Positions 1-7,744 of a stretch of 64,000 nt of DNA are shown piece after piece. Positions within the stretch are counted from its first letter, which is position 1. Each line of letters starts with the position of its first letter. The notes below the pieces were generated by a model, which had not been told where the DNA came from, ran no database searches, and saw only the letters and a list, made by a program, of their open reading frames with translations. Source of the stretch: Streptococcus parasanguinis. GTDB lineage: Bacteria; Bacillota; Bacilli; Lactobacillales; Streptococcaceae. Made by a program: the position numbers and the translations under genes. The DNA lies in NCBI GenBank assembly GCA_905188195.1, contig CAJJKY010000005.1:62001-126000 (forward strand). The letters are read 5' to 3'.

Positions 1-536
1 ACATAATGAACTCTCGTCACCATTCTCCCTTCTTCATGCAAGTCTAGCATCGCGTAGGGCTCCTCGTGAGAATATTTCATACCTGATTTGGCCATCACCC
101 GTCCAGAAGCTGGGTTGTCCTGATCATGAACAGCAATGAGCTTGTTCATCCCTAACTGTTCAAAAGCCAAGGCAATGACTGCCTTGGTAGCCTCTGTCGC
201 AAGACCCTGGGTCCAATAGTCTTTATTCAGAACATAGCCGATACTCCCCTTCTTCAGACAAAGATCCAAATCCAGTAAATCAATCGTCCCGATAAATTTT
301 CCATTTTCTTTGAGCTCGATCCCCCATTTTCCAAGTGGGCTCGCTAGGTAAAAGAGGGCAATATTATTACGCGTCTCTCCTAGACTTTGATTGGTTGGAA
401 AAGTGTAGCGCGTAACAGCTTCATCAGAAGCATACTCAAACATAGCCGGTGCATCTTCAAGAGTAACCGGACGCAAGTGCAAACGCTCAGTCTCTATTTC
501 TCGATAAGCCGCTAACTTCACATATAAATTTTCCAT
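1..536 (-). CDS. GNAT family N-acetyltransferase, RimJ/RimL-like (3' end cut by window edge)
   Basis: This reading frame starts at the ATG at 536-534 and runs off the left edge after about 178 codons, so only the last few residues should be missing. The start MENLYVKLAAYREIETERL, the ERLHLRP motif and the later GYVLNKDYWTQGLATEA and NPASGRVMAKSGM segments are typical of RimJ/RimL-type acetyltransferases, which move an acetyl group from acetyl-CoA to an amine. The upstream AAGGAGTG gives a good ribosome site. The substrate cannot be told from sequence. It is divergent from ald. Confidence 0.85.
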   Translation of the reverse strand, partial: MENLYVKLAAYREIETERLHLRPVTLEDAPAMFEYASDEAVTRYTFPTNQSLGETRNNIALFYLASPLGKWGIELKENGKFIGTIDLLDLDLCLKKGSIGYVLNKDYWTQGLATEATKAVIALAFEQLGMNKLIAVHDQDNPASGRVMAKSGMKYSHEEPYAMLDLHEEGRMVTRVHY

Positions 537-601
537 TTGACACTCCTTCTTTAGGGATTAGTTTAGCAAATAACCTAAAGGAAGGCAAGCTCAATTTTTT
601 C

Positions 602-630
602 TTGCTTTTTAACCCACTTTTCTATACAAT
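602..630 (+). promoter_or_regulatory. Predicted promoter of ald
   Basis: TTGCTT at 602-607 and TACAAT at 625-630 are spaced by 17 bp, a plausible vegetative promoter about 105 bp before the alanine dehydrogenase start. Confidence 0.5.
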
Positions 631-736
631 AAAATCAATCAAAACAATCGGATAAGGAGTAAAAAGGTCATTGAGTCAAGAGAGCAATCTCACACTAATG
701 GCCTTTTTACACCTAAATCTGAGCAAGGAGGCAAAA

Positions 737-1849
737 ATGCTCATTGGAATTCCAAAAGAAATTAAAAACAACGAAAATCGGGTCGGTCTGACACCTGCAG
801 GCGTACAAAGCTTGGTGAAGAAAGGACATCAAGTTTTGGTGGAAACAAATGCTGGACTTGGTTCTGGCTTTGCGGATGAAGATTATACTAAGCAAGGGGC
901 AACTATCGTTGCGACTGCTACAGAAGCTTGGGCCGCTGAGATGGTGGTCAAAGTCAAAGAACCTCTTGCTGAAGAATATGGCTTCCTTCGTGAAGACCTC
1001 TTGCTCTTCACCTACTTGCATATGGCTGCCGCACCTGAATTAGCAGATGCTATGGTCGCAGCCAAGACAACTGGAGTGGCCTACGAAACCGTTCGAGATT
1101 TAGATGGACAGTTGCCACTCTTGGTACCAATGAGTGAGGTTGCTGGACGGATGGCCGTGCAAATCGGTGCTCACTTCCTGACCAAACAAGAAGGTGGATC
1201 AGGAGTCCTCCTAGGTGGGGTGCCAGGTGTTCCCAAAGGAAAAGTTACCATCATCGGAGGCGGGGTCGTTGGAACCCACGCGGCTCGTATTGCCCTTGGA
1301 CTAGGTGCCCAAGTGACCATCTTAGATATCAGTGCTAAACGTTTGGCTGTTCTGGAAGATGTCTTTGGTCACCAAATCCAAACCCTTATGTCCAATCCAT
1401 TTAACATTGAAGCCAGCGTCCGTGATGCCGATGTTGTCATCGGAGCTGTCTTGATTCCTGGTGCTAAAGCTCCTAAATTAGTGACAGACGATATGGTTAA
1501 ACAAATGCGTCCCGGTTCAGTCATCGTGGACGTAGCTGTGGACCAAGGTGGGGTTATTGAAACAGCAGACCGTGTCACAACGCATACGGAGCCAGTTTAC
1601 GAAAAACATGGCGTGCTCCACTATGCCGTTGCCAATATCCCAGGGGCTGTCGCTCGTACCTCTACTATCGCCCTTACCAATGTGACCCTTCCTTATGTTG
1701 AATCCCTAGCTAACAATGGTTTTCACAAGGCAATTGACCTCGACGAAGGCCTACGCCAAGGGGTCACTACTTACCAAGGCCATATCACAAGCCAACCCGT
1801 TGCTACTGGTTTAGAGCGTGACTTCACACCAATTGATGAATTGGTTTAA
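737..1849 (+). CDS. ald: Alanine dehydrogenase
   Basis: NAD-dependent oxidative deamination of L-alanine to pyruvate and ammonium (reversible), in the cytoplasm. The 370 residues match the family length. The N-terminus MLIGIPKEIKNNENRVGL is diagnostic. K74 (VKVKEP) and H95 (YLHMAAAPE) match the pyruvate-binding and catalytic residues, and GGGVVGTHAA at about 174-183 is the NAD loop. I chose the ATG at 737 because AAGGAGG lies just before it. An in-frame TTG at 671 would add 22 residues foreign to the family. It stands alone, followed by a strong terminator. Confidence 0.95.
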   Translation: MLIGIPKEIKNNENRVGLTPAGVQSLVKKGHQVLVETNAGLGSGFADEDYTKQGATIVATATEAWAAEMVVKVKEPLAEEYGFLREDLLLFTYLHMAAAPELADAMVAAKTTGVAYETVRDLDGQLPLLVPMSEVAGRMAVQIGAHFLTKQEGGSGVLLGGVPGVPKGKVTIIGGGVVGTHAARIALGLGAQVTILDISAKRLAVLEDVFGHQIQTLMSNPFNIEASVRDADVVIGAVLIPGAKAPKLVTDDMVKQMRPGSVIVDVAVDQGGVIETADRVTTHTEPVYEKHGVLHYAVANIPGAVARTSTIALTNVTLPYVESLANNGFHKAIDLDEGLRQGVTTYQGHITSQPVATGLERDFTPIDELV

Positions 1850-1918
1850 ACTATCATATATTTAAAGAATTACCATCGAAAAAACAAGTTATTTTGAGTT
1901 TTTTAAATCATCTTTAGA

Positions 1919-2050
1919 GACTTTCCGCCGTGAGAAAAGTGCTTGAAACAATTTAGTTTCGAGCACTCGGAATAATTGAGACCTTAGGCTCAATTATTAG
2001 TCATGGAACTTCGAAGAAGTTCGCTGACGTCCGTTCTCACCTAAGGAAAG
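1919..2050 (+). repeat. Family A repeat, copy 1
   Basis: This non-coding element of about 132 bp is nearly identical to 18627-18760 (inverted) and 56540-56674. It begins CTTTCCgccGTGAGAA and ends with the imperfect inverse of CTTTCCttagGTGAGAA. Inside are three hairpins: GTGCTTGAAAC/GTTTCGAGCAC, AATTGAG/CTCAATT and GAACTTC/GAAGTTC. It sits between ald and its terminator. Confidence 0.85.
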
Positions 2051-2079
2051 GCCAGGAGATGATTTTATCGTCAATTTAA

Positions 2080-2108
2080 GGCAAAGATCCGAAGATCTTT
2101 GCCTTTTT
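2080..2108 (+). terminator. Intrinsic terminator of ald
   Basis: A perfect 10 bp stem GGCAAAGATC/GATCTTTGCC with a cgaa loop is followed by TTTTT on the + strand. It overlaps the phoH stop codon. Confidence 0.85.
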
Positions 2109-3105
2109 ATTCTGCTTCTTCTTCCACATCCGGTTTTTCTTTGAGCACTGGATTTGGGATTGGCTCGTAGGCCCGGATAATCTCTGCTACTACTGGATGA
2201 CGAACGACATCCTTGGCAGAGAAATGCACAAAGTCAATTTGAGAAATGTTCTTCAATTTCTCCTGAGCATCAATCAAGCCGGATTTAACATTTCGCGGAA
2301 GGTCAATCTGGCTAGTATCTCCATTGACAATCATCTTAGAGTTAAAACCAAGACGGGTCAAAAACATCTTCATCTGCATGATGGTGGTATTTTGCGCTTC
2401 ATCGAGGATGACAAAGGCATCGTCCAAGGTCCGCCCCCGCATATAAGCCAAAGGCGCAATCTCGATAATCTCCCGCTCCATCATCCGAGTGGTTTGGTCT
2501 TTCCCTAAAATCTGGTAAAGAGCATCATAGACCGGACGTAGATAAGGGTCTACTTTTTCTTTAAGATCCCCTGGTAGGAAACCAAGGCTCTCTCCAGCTT
2601 CTACAGCAGGACGGGTCAAAATGATCCGCTTGACCTGACCACGCTTGAGGGCAGTCACGGCCAAAGTCACTGCTAGGAAGGTTTTCCCAGTCCCCGCTGG
2701 TCCAATCCCAAAAGTGACATCATGGTTCTTGACACTATCGACATAGATCTTTTGACCAAGCGTTTTAACCCGAATGGGCTTGCCGTAACTATCCTTAATA
2801 ATCTCTTCTTCATAGAGAGCGATGAACTTATCCAATTCCCCATTTCTGACCATGGTAATGGCGGTCACCACATCCGGCGTCCCAATGGTCATGCCACGAT
2901 TAACGAGGACCAAAAGAGCCTGAATGACTTGACGAACCTGCTCGCAGGTTTCTTCTTCTCCAATGATTTGGACGATTTCTGTCCGGGCATGAATAGTTAC
3001 CCCAAATTCTTGCTCCATCAAACGGAGATGGCGTTCGTTAGATCCAAACAAATGAAAGAGATCGTCTGGATGCGTTAATGTAATTTCAACTGAATGTTCT
3101 TGCAA
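2107..3105 (-). CDS. phoH: PhoH family ATPase/RNA-metabolism protein
   Basis: A cytoplasmic P-loop protein of 332 residues and family-typical length. The N-terminal part (about 1-110) resembles the KH-like region of bacterial PhoH/YbeZ proteins. The ATPase domain carries Walker A GPAGTGKT at 135-142 and Walker B ILDEAQNTT at about 233-241. PhoH proteins are linked to RNA turnover and the ribosome-quality partner YbeY, which is not in this window. The exact role here is inference. It lies downstream of the YozE-like and cvfB genes on the same strand. Confidence 0.9.
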   Translation of the reverse strand: MQEHSVEITLTHPDDLFHLFGSNERHLRLMEQEFGVTIHARTEIVQIIGEEETCEQVRQVIQALLVLVNRGMTIGTPDVVTAITMVRNGELDKFIALYEEEIIKDSYGKPIRVKTLGQKIYVDSVKNHDVTFGIGPAGTGKTFLAVTLAVTALKRGQVKRIILTRPAVEAGESLGFLPGDLKEKVDPYLRPVYDALYQILGKDQTTRMMEREIIEIAPLAYMRGRTLDDAFVILDEAQNTTIMQMKMFLTRLGFNSKMIVNGDTSQIDLPRNVKSGLIDAQEKLKNISQIDFVHFSAKDVVRHPVVAEIIRAYEPIPNPVLKEKPDVEEEAE

Positions 3106-3184
3106 ATAAAGAACCTCTCTACCTGTGTTTTTCTATTATTATAACAAAGAGGCCGAGAAAAAACCATCCTCGACCTATCCTTCT

Positions 3185-3400
3185 CTAGTGGGCTTGGTAT
3201 TCTTCCCAAATCGCATCAAAATCGCCAAGATTAAAGGAAAAGCTGGCATGCTCTTCTAGATAGCGACTGACCTCATCGAAGTCATCTGTATGCTTGGGAA
3301 AAGCAGACTCGTGAAATGCAAGATCTGCTAGAATGGCCTTAGGAGCATTGCTTTTAGGATTGCGCTCCGTCATCAGCCAAGTATAAAATGATTTTCGCAT
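3185..3400 (-). CDS. YozE family protein (SAM-like fold)
   Basis: This 71-residue acidic protein has the family start MRKSFYTWLMTERNPKS and the conserved region AFHESAFPKHTDDFDEVSRYLE. YozE-like proteins have a small helical SAM-like fold and no assigned biochemical role. It begins 10 bp after the cvfB stop, so the two are probably co-transcribed. Confidence 0.85.
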   Translation of the reverse strand: MRKSFYTWLMTERNPKSNAPKAILADLAFHESAFPKHTDDFDEVSRYLEEHASFSFNLGDFDAIWEEYQAH

Positions 3401-3410
3401 AAGCCTCCTC

Positions 3411-4265
3411 TTAGATCAACTCTGTTCCAAACTGGTCTTGCTTGATTTTTTTCGCCTTCATCAAACCACCCAAAGCTTTTTTGAACTGGCCTTTTGAAAT
3501 CCCAAAAGTTGCCTTGATCTCTTCTGGAGATGACTTATCATTCAAGGTCATAAAGCCTCCATTAGCTTCCAAATAGGTCAAAATCATTTGGGCATCGTTT
3601 TCCAACATTTCAAAAGAGCGTGGCTTCAAAGATAGATTCAAGGTCCGGTCCACCTCCCGAAATCCGATGACGCGAGCATTTAAGACCTCTCCCAAACGAG
3701 GTTCTGCATAGCGCTCACTTGGGTGGATAAAGCCCAGCATATTGTTCTCTGGAAGGTAAACAAAAGTTCCAGACAATTTCAAGCGGTAGACAATGGCTGG
3801 CCAGTTTTGGTTTTGCATATTGTTATAGGCTGGACGAGCCAAACGCTGGAAATCTTCCTGGTAGGCTAAGATCCCCCAAATCCGATCTTTCTTATCGACT
3901 TCTAAACGAATATAGAGACGATCGCCCTTTTTAGGCCATAGATCTTTGATCTCCGGTAGCATATCTAGTGAGACAACAATCTGCTTATCTGGAAGCCCTG
4001 TATCCACGAAGACTCCCAAATCCTTGCGCACTTCCGTGACCGTTCCCCAGCCAAAGTTTTCTTGAGTTGCAGTGACTTCAAGTGTCGTGAGTCGTAGTTT
4101 TTGCTTCATATCTGTATAGGCAAAGCCCTTGACACTTTCTCCGACTTTGTGTGGGCCTTCTGCTTTATCAAGCGCGTAGGTCTGGCCATCTTTTTGAACA
4201 AAATAGAAGTGATCATTTTCATCAATGACCATTCCCATGATGTAGCTTGCTAGATTCGTATTCAT
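3411..4265 (-). CDS. cvfB: CvfB-type RNA-binding protein (S1 domains plus winged helix)
   Basis: The 284 residues match CvfB/YitL in length and layout: S1-like beta barrels in the first 210 residues (for example GWGTVTEVRKDLGVFVDTG and GFIHPSER) and a C-terminal winged-helix region ending GISKGQFKKALGGLMKAKKI. In staphylococci CvfB binds RNA and affects virulence-gene expression. In streptococci the role is less clear. The gene follows frr by 99 bp and precedes the yozE-like gene. Confidence 0.9.
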   Translation of the reverse strand: MNTNLASYIMGMVIDENDHFYFVQKDGQTYALDKAEGPHKVGESVKGFAYTDMKQKLRLTTLEVTATQENFGWGTVTEVRKDLGVFVDTGLPDKQIVVSLDMLPEIKDLWPKKGDRLYIRLEVDKKDRIWGILAYQEDFQRLARPAYNNMQNQNWPAIVYRLKLSGTFVYLPENNMLGFIHPSERYAEPRLGEVLNARVIGFREVDRTLNLSLKPRSFEMLENDAQMILTYLEANGGFMTLNDKSSPEEIKATFGISKGQFKKALGGLMKAKKIKQDQFGTELI

Positions 4266-4364
4266 GTTTCCTTCTTTCCTCTTGCCTCTTCACAAGAATA
4301 ATGGAAATAAAACCCAGCCAGCAGTGCCAACTGAGTCTTTCTTTCCTGTAATGGTTGGGATGGA

Positions 4365-4922
4365 TTAAACTTCCATCAATTCTTTTTCTTTGTGCGCTGT
4401 CATTTCATCCACATGTTTGACAGCATCATCCGTAACTTTTTGGATCTCTTTTTCAAGACCTTTCAATTCATCTTCTGTGATTTCTTTTGCTTTTTCTTGT
4501 TTCTTCGCTTCATCCATAGCATCACGACGGATGTTACGGATCGCTACTTTAGCATTTTCACCAACTTTTTTCACTTCTTTTGCTAAGTCACGACGAGTTT
4601 CTTCTGTCAAAGCTGGGATGACCAAGCGGATAACAGATCCATCGTTGGCTGGAGTGATTCCAAGGTCAGAAGCATTGATGCTGTGCTCGATGTCTTTCAA
4701 AGATGATTTATCAAATGGTGTGATCAACAAGACACGCGCTTCTGGAATGGTGATAGATGCCAATTGGTTCAATGGTGTCTCTACACCGTAGTATTCTACG
4801 AAAACACGATCCAAAAGACTTGCATTTGCACGTCCAGCACGGATGCTACCAAATTCACGTCCCAAACTTTGGTGAGACTGGGTCATTCTTTCTTTTGCTT
4901 TTTCTACGATTGGGTTTGCCAT
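4365..4922 (-). CDS. frr: Ribosome recycling factor
   Basis: RRF, acting with EF-G, splits the post-termination ribosome. The 185-residue length is standard, with the hallmark N-terminal segment EFGSIRAGRANASLLDRV and the motif ASITIPEARVLLITPFDKS. The helical domain ends with the charged EMTAHKEKELMEV. It starts 19 bp after pyrH, the usual bacterial pyrH-frr pair. Confidence 0.98.
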   Translation of the reverse strand: MANPIVEKAKERMTQSHQSLGREFGSIRAGRANASLLDRVFVEYYGVETPLNQLASITIPEARVLLITPFDKSSLKDIEHSINASDLGITPANDGSVIRLVIPALTEETRRDLAKEVKKVGENAKVAIRNIRRDAMDEAKKQEKAKEITEDELKGLEKEIQKVTDDAVKHVDEMTAHKEKELMEV

Positions 4923-4941
4923 AATCTTCCTCTATTTTCTA

Positions 4942-5673
4942 TTATTTTTCTACGTTATTCGATACGGTTGTACCGATATTTTCACCAAAGACAACGCGTT
5001 TGATATTGCCTGGTTCATTCATATTAAAGACAACCAAGTCAATGTCGTTGTCCATGGAGAGAGTAGAGGCTGTTGAGTCCATGATGCGAAGACCTTTGTT
5101 GATCACATCACGGTGAGTCAATTCCTCAAATTTCACAGCTGAAGCATCTTTTTTCGGATCGGCATTGTAAACACCATCGACCCCATTTTTGGCCATGAGA
5201 ATGGCATCTGCTTCAATCTCAGCTGCACGAAGGGCTGCTGTCGTATCTGTTGAGAAGTAAGGAGAACCGATCCCTGCACCAAAGATCACGATCCGATCTT
5301 TTTCAAGGTGACGAAGGGCACGACCACGGATATAAGGTTCTGCGACTTGTTGCATGGCAATCGCTGTTTGAACACGGGTATCCACGCCAACTTGTTGAAG
5401 CGAATCAGCCATCACAAGGGCGTTCATGACAGTACCGAGCATACCTGTGTAGTCTGCTTGGACACGATCCATCCCTGCTTCAGCAGCAGGTTCTCCACGC
5501 CAAAGGTTTCCCCCTCCAATCACCAAGGCAATTTCAATTCCAAGTTCATGAACTTCCTTGATTTCTTGGGCCATATTTTGGACAGTTTTGATATCGATTC
5601 CGACACCACGTTCGCCAGCAAGGGCTTCACCAGATAGCTTGATTAAGATACGTTTATACTTAGGTTCTACCAT
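4942..5673 (-). CDS. pyrH: Uridylate kinase
   Basis: UMP kinase of the amino-acid kinase fold makes UDP from UMP in pyrimidine nucleotide synthesis. The 243 residues include the start YKRILIKLSGEALAG, the GGGNLWRG loop and the later GVDGVYNADPKKD region typical of PyrH. It heads the pyrH-frr unit, with a GGAGAG ribosome site upstream. Confidence 0.98.
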   Translation of the reverse strand: MVEPKYKRILIKLSGEALAGERGVGIDIKTVQNMAQEIKEVHELGIEIALVIGGGNLWRGEPAAEAGMDRVQADYTGMLGTVMNALVMADSLQQVGVDTRVQTAIAMQQVAEPYIRGRALRHLEKDRIVIFGAGIGSPYFSTDTTAALRAAEIEADAILMAKNGVDGVYNADPKKDASAVKFEELTHRDVINKGLRIMDSTASTLSMDNDIDLVVFNMNEPGNIKRVVFGENIGTTVSNNVEK

Positions 5674-5801
5674 TTTCTCTCTCCTTTTTTGATCTGTATT
5701 ATTTTACCATAAATTACGTTTTTTATATAGTCATATCCATCAAAATTTTCTTTTTTCCATCCGATTAGTTTTACCAACTGTAGCAAATAAAAATGGAGTA
5801 C

Positions 5802-5830
5802 AAAAAAAGCTACCCGAAGGCAGCTTTTTA
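5802..5830 (-). terminator. Intrinsic terminator of rplK-rplA
   Basis: The hairpin AAAGCT-a-CC/GG-c-AGCTTT with flanking A and T runs lies directly after the rplA stop on the minus strand. Confidence 0.8.
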
Positions 5831-5836
5831 TTTCAA

Positions 5837-6526
5837 TTAAAGTGAGTTAACATCCACTTTGATACCAGGACCTTGAGTTGTAGTCAAAGTCAAGCTAGTT
5901 ACGTAAGTACCTTTAGCTGTAGCTGGTTTTGCTTTTTGGATTGTGTCGTTGAAAGCTTTAAAGTTTTCAACCAATTTAGTATCATCGAATGAAACTTTAC
6001 CGATGATCGCTTGAACGATACCTGCTTTATCAGCACGGTAAGTGATTTTACCACCTTTAGACTCTTCAACTGCTTTCGCAACATCCATTGTTACTGTACC
6101 AGTTTTAGGGTTTGGCATCAAGTTACGTGGTCCAAGGACACGTCCAAGACGTCCAACAAGAGCCATCATGTCAGGTGTAGCGATAACTACGTCGAAGTCC
6201 AACCAACCATCGTTGATTTTCGCAACAAGGTCATCTTCACCTACGAAGTCTGCACCAGCAGCTTTTGCTTCTTCAGCTTTTGCACCACGTGCAAATACAA
6301 GTACGCGAGCTGTTTTACCAGTTCCGTTTGGCAATACCATTGCACCACGGATTTGTTGGTCAGCTTTTTTCACGTCGATGTTCAAGTTGTAAGCAACTTC
6401 TACAGTTGCGTCAAATTTTGCAAAGTTAGTTTCTTTTGCAAGAGCTACAGCTTCTTCTACGCTGTAGACTTTTGTGCTGTCGATTTTTTCAAGAGCAGCA
6501 CGAAGTTGTTTGCTTTTTTTAGCCAT
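5837..6526 (-). CDS. rplA: 50S ribosomal protein L1
   Basis: L1 forms the mobile L1 stalk of the 50S subunit and binds 23S rRNA. The 229 residues are of usual length, with the L1 signature VLGPRNLMPNPKTGTVT and the segment GKITYRADKAGIVQAIIGK. It is the second gene of the rplK-rplA operon, 97 bp after rplK. L1 is a known repressor of its own mRNA in several bacteria. Confidence 0.99.
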   Translation of the reverse strand: MAKKSKQLRAALEKIDSTKVYSVEEAVALAKETNFAKFDATVEVAYNLNIDVKKADQQIRGAMVLPNGTGKTARVLVFARGAKAEEAKAAGADFVGEDDLVAKINDGWLDFDVVIATPDMMALVGRLGRVLGPRNLMPNPKTGTVTMDVAKAVEESKGGKITYRADKAGIVQAIIGKVSFDDTKLVENFKAFNDTIQKAKPATAKGTYVTSLTLTTTQGPGIKVDVNSL

Positions 6527-6623
6527 TTTATCTTTCTCCTTGTAATGTGGTCATATCGATTTTCATCTCCCACGTCACTCGTCATTTGATCAAGTGTATT
6601 GCGGGCAAATAGGATTGTTACAA

Positions 6624-7049
6624 TTAGTCAGTAACAGTGAATCCCATAGAACGAGCAGTACCTTCGATCATACGCATTGCAGACTCAATGTTTGCAGCGT
6701 TCAAATCTGGCATCTTAGTTTCAGCGATTTGTTGTACTTGTGCACGAGTTACAGTTGCAACTTTCGTTTTGTTCGGTGTACCTGAACCTTTTTCAACACC
6801 TGCAGCTTTTTTCAAAAGAACAGCAGCTGGTGGTGTTTTTGTAACGAAATCGAATGATTTATCTTCATAAACAGTGATAACAACTGGGATGATCATACCA
6901 GCTTGATCAGCTGTACGAGCGTTAAACTCTTTAGTGAATCCCATGATGTTGATACCTGCTTGACCAAGCGCTGGACCAACCGGTGGAGCTGGAGTAGCTT
7001 TACCAGCAGGGATTTGCAATTTTACAAGTTTTTCGACTTTTTTAGCCAT
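6624..7049 (-). CDS. rplK: 50S ribosomal protein L11
   Basis: L11 forms part of the GTPase-associated centre and is needed for RelA-type stringent signalling. The 141 residues are standard, with VGPALGQAGINIMGFTKEFNA near the N-terminus and RAQVQQIAETKMPDLNA near the C-terminus. AAGGAGGA precedes the ATG. It is first in the operon behind a strong promoter and a short structured leader. Confidence 0.99.
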   Translation of the reverse strand: MAKKVEKLVKLQIPAGKATPAPPVGPALGQAGINIMGFTKEFNARTADQAGMIIPVVITVYEDKSFDFVTKTPPAAVLLKKAAGVEKGSGTPNKTKVATVTRAQVQQIAETKMPDLNAANIESAMRMIEGTARSMGFTVTD

Positions 7050-7156
7050 TTCTTAAATCCTCCTTTGTGGTTTTGGCGGTAATTACAGATTTTTACCTCC
7101 CACAAGTATGCTTTGTGCATACCTTTCTATTATACACGATTTCTCTTTTTTTGCAA
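7050..7156 (-). promoter_or_regulatory. Promoter and structured leader of rplK-rplA
   Basis: On the minus strand, TTGCAA (7156-7151) and TATAAT (7134-7129) are spaced by 16 bp. The leader of about 70 nt carries the hairpin GTATGC/GCATAC and a second possible pairing of GGAGGTAA with TTACCGCC. A regulatory binding site for L1 would be expected here or before rplA, but I cannot confirm the consensus. Confidence 0.6.
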
Positions 7157-7209
7157 GAAAAAATTAAAATATAGTAAACTTTTTTTTCGTTTTATGATAG
7201 AATGAAGCT

Positions 7210-7554
7210 ATGTTAATCAAAGTTGCTTCTGTATTATTTATTTTTTTAACGCTGATTCTGAGTGGCATCATTGTTCACCTCTTTAAACTCCAAAAAAGAG
7301 GATGGCGATCTACCGATATTGCCTTTCCTTTATTTGCCTTGGAGTACTACCTGATCTCAGACAGCGCCTTTTACCACAGCCTCTTACCACTGCTAGCCTT
7401 GAGTCTTTCGCTTTTGGCCTTGGGGCTAACGGTTTATTTCTTAAAAAAGAAAAAGAGTTTTTATTACCCTAAATTTATCAAATACTTCTGGCGCGCTGGA
7501 TTTCTGATCACCTTCTTGCTCTATCTGATCCTAACCGCTAGTTTGTTTATCTAA
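7210..7554 (+). CDS. DUF3397-like small membrane protein
   Basis: This 114-residue protein has four predicted membrane helices: about 4-24, 37-56, 59-76 and 92-112. The loop KRGWRSTDIAFPLFALEYY resembles the Firmicutes DUF3397 family, which has no known function. That assignment is from memory of the family pattern. It is divergent from rplK. The -10-like TATGAT at 7193-7198 leaves room for only a few untranslated bases, and no good ribosome site is visible. Confidence 0.75.
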   Translation: MLIKVASVLFIFLTLILSGIIVHLFKLQKRGWRSTDIAFPLFALEYYLISDSAFYHSLLPLLALSLSLLALGLTVYFLKKKKSFYYPKFIKYFWRAGFLITFLLYLILTASLFI

Positions 7555-7562
7555 TACCAAAA

Positions 7563-7739
7563 GGAGGCTGGGACAAAAGTCCTAGCCTCTTAATTGTTTT
7601 TAGATTATCGAGCAAGACGCAGTGGTTGAGTGGGCTCTACCACGCTGATTTCATCAACTTTTACAGCCCTACTCAACTGTGCGGAGGTGGGACGACGAAA
7701 TCGAATTCTAACGAATTACCGATTTCTGTCCTACTCTCT
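7563..7739 (+). repeat. Family B repeat, copy 1
   Basis: This 177 bp non-coding element is highly similar to 31571-31747 (inverted), 38774-38949 (inverted) and 48039-48215. It folds on paper into three hairpins: GAGGCTGGGAC/GTCCTAGCCTC, GTTGAGTGGGCT/AGCCCTACTCAAC enclosing a small inner stem, and GTGGGAC..GAAATCG/CGATTTC..GTCC. This copy has a few substitutions compared with the others, including CTACC for CTACT and TCCTAC for TCCCAC. Confidence 0.9.
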
Positions 7740-7744
7740 TTTTT

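Noticed and set aside
671..736. Longer ald starting at TTG 671
   Set aside because: The extra 22 residues do not belong to the family, and AAGGAGG stands right before the ATG at 737.
1919..2050. Pneumococcal BOX or RUP element
   Set aside because: The ends and internal sequence do not match the BOX or RUP sequences that I remember; kept as an unnamed family.
4390..4791. Open frame antisense to frr
   Set aside because: Shadow frame of a conserved gene; no start signals or recognisable domain.
6011..6589. Long open frame antisense to rplA
   Set aside because: It is a shadow of the conserved ribosomal gene, with cysteine- and serine-rich nonsense composition and no ribosome site.
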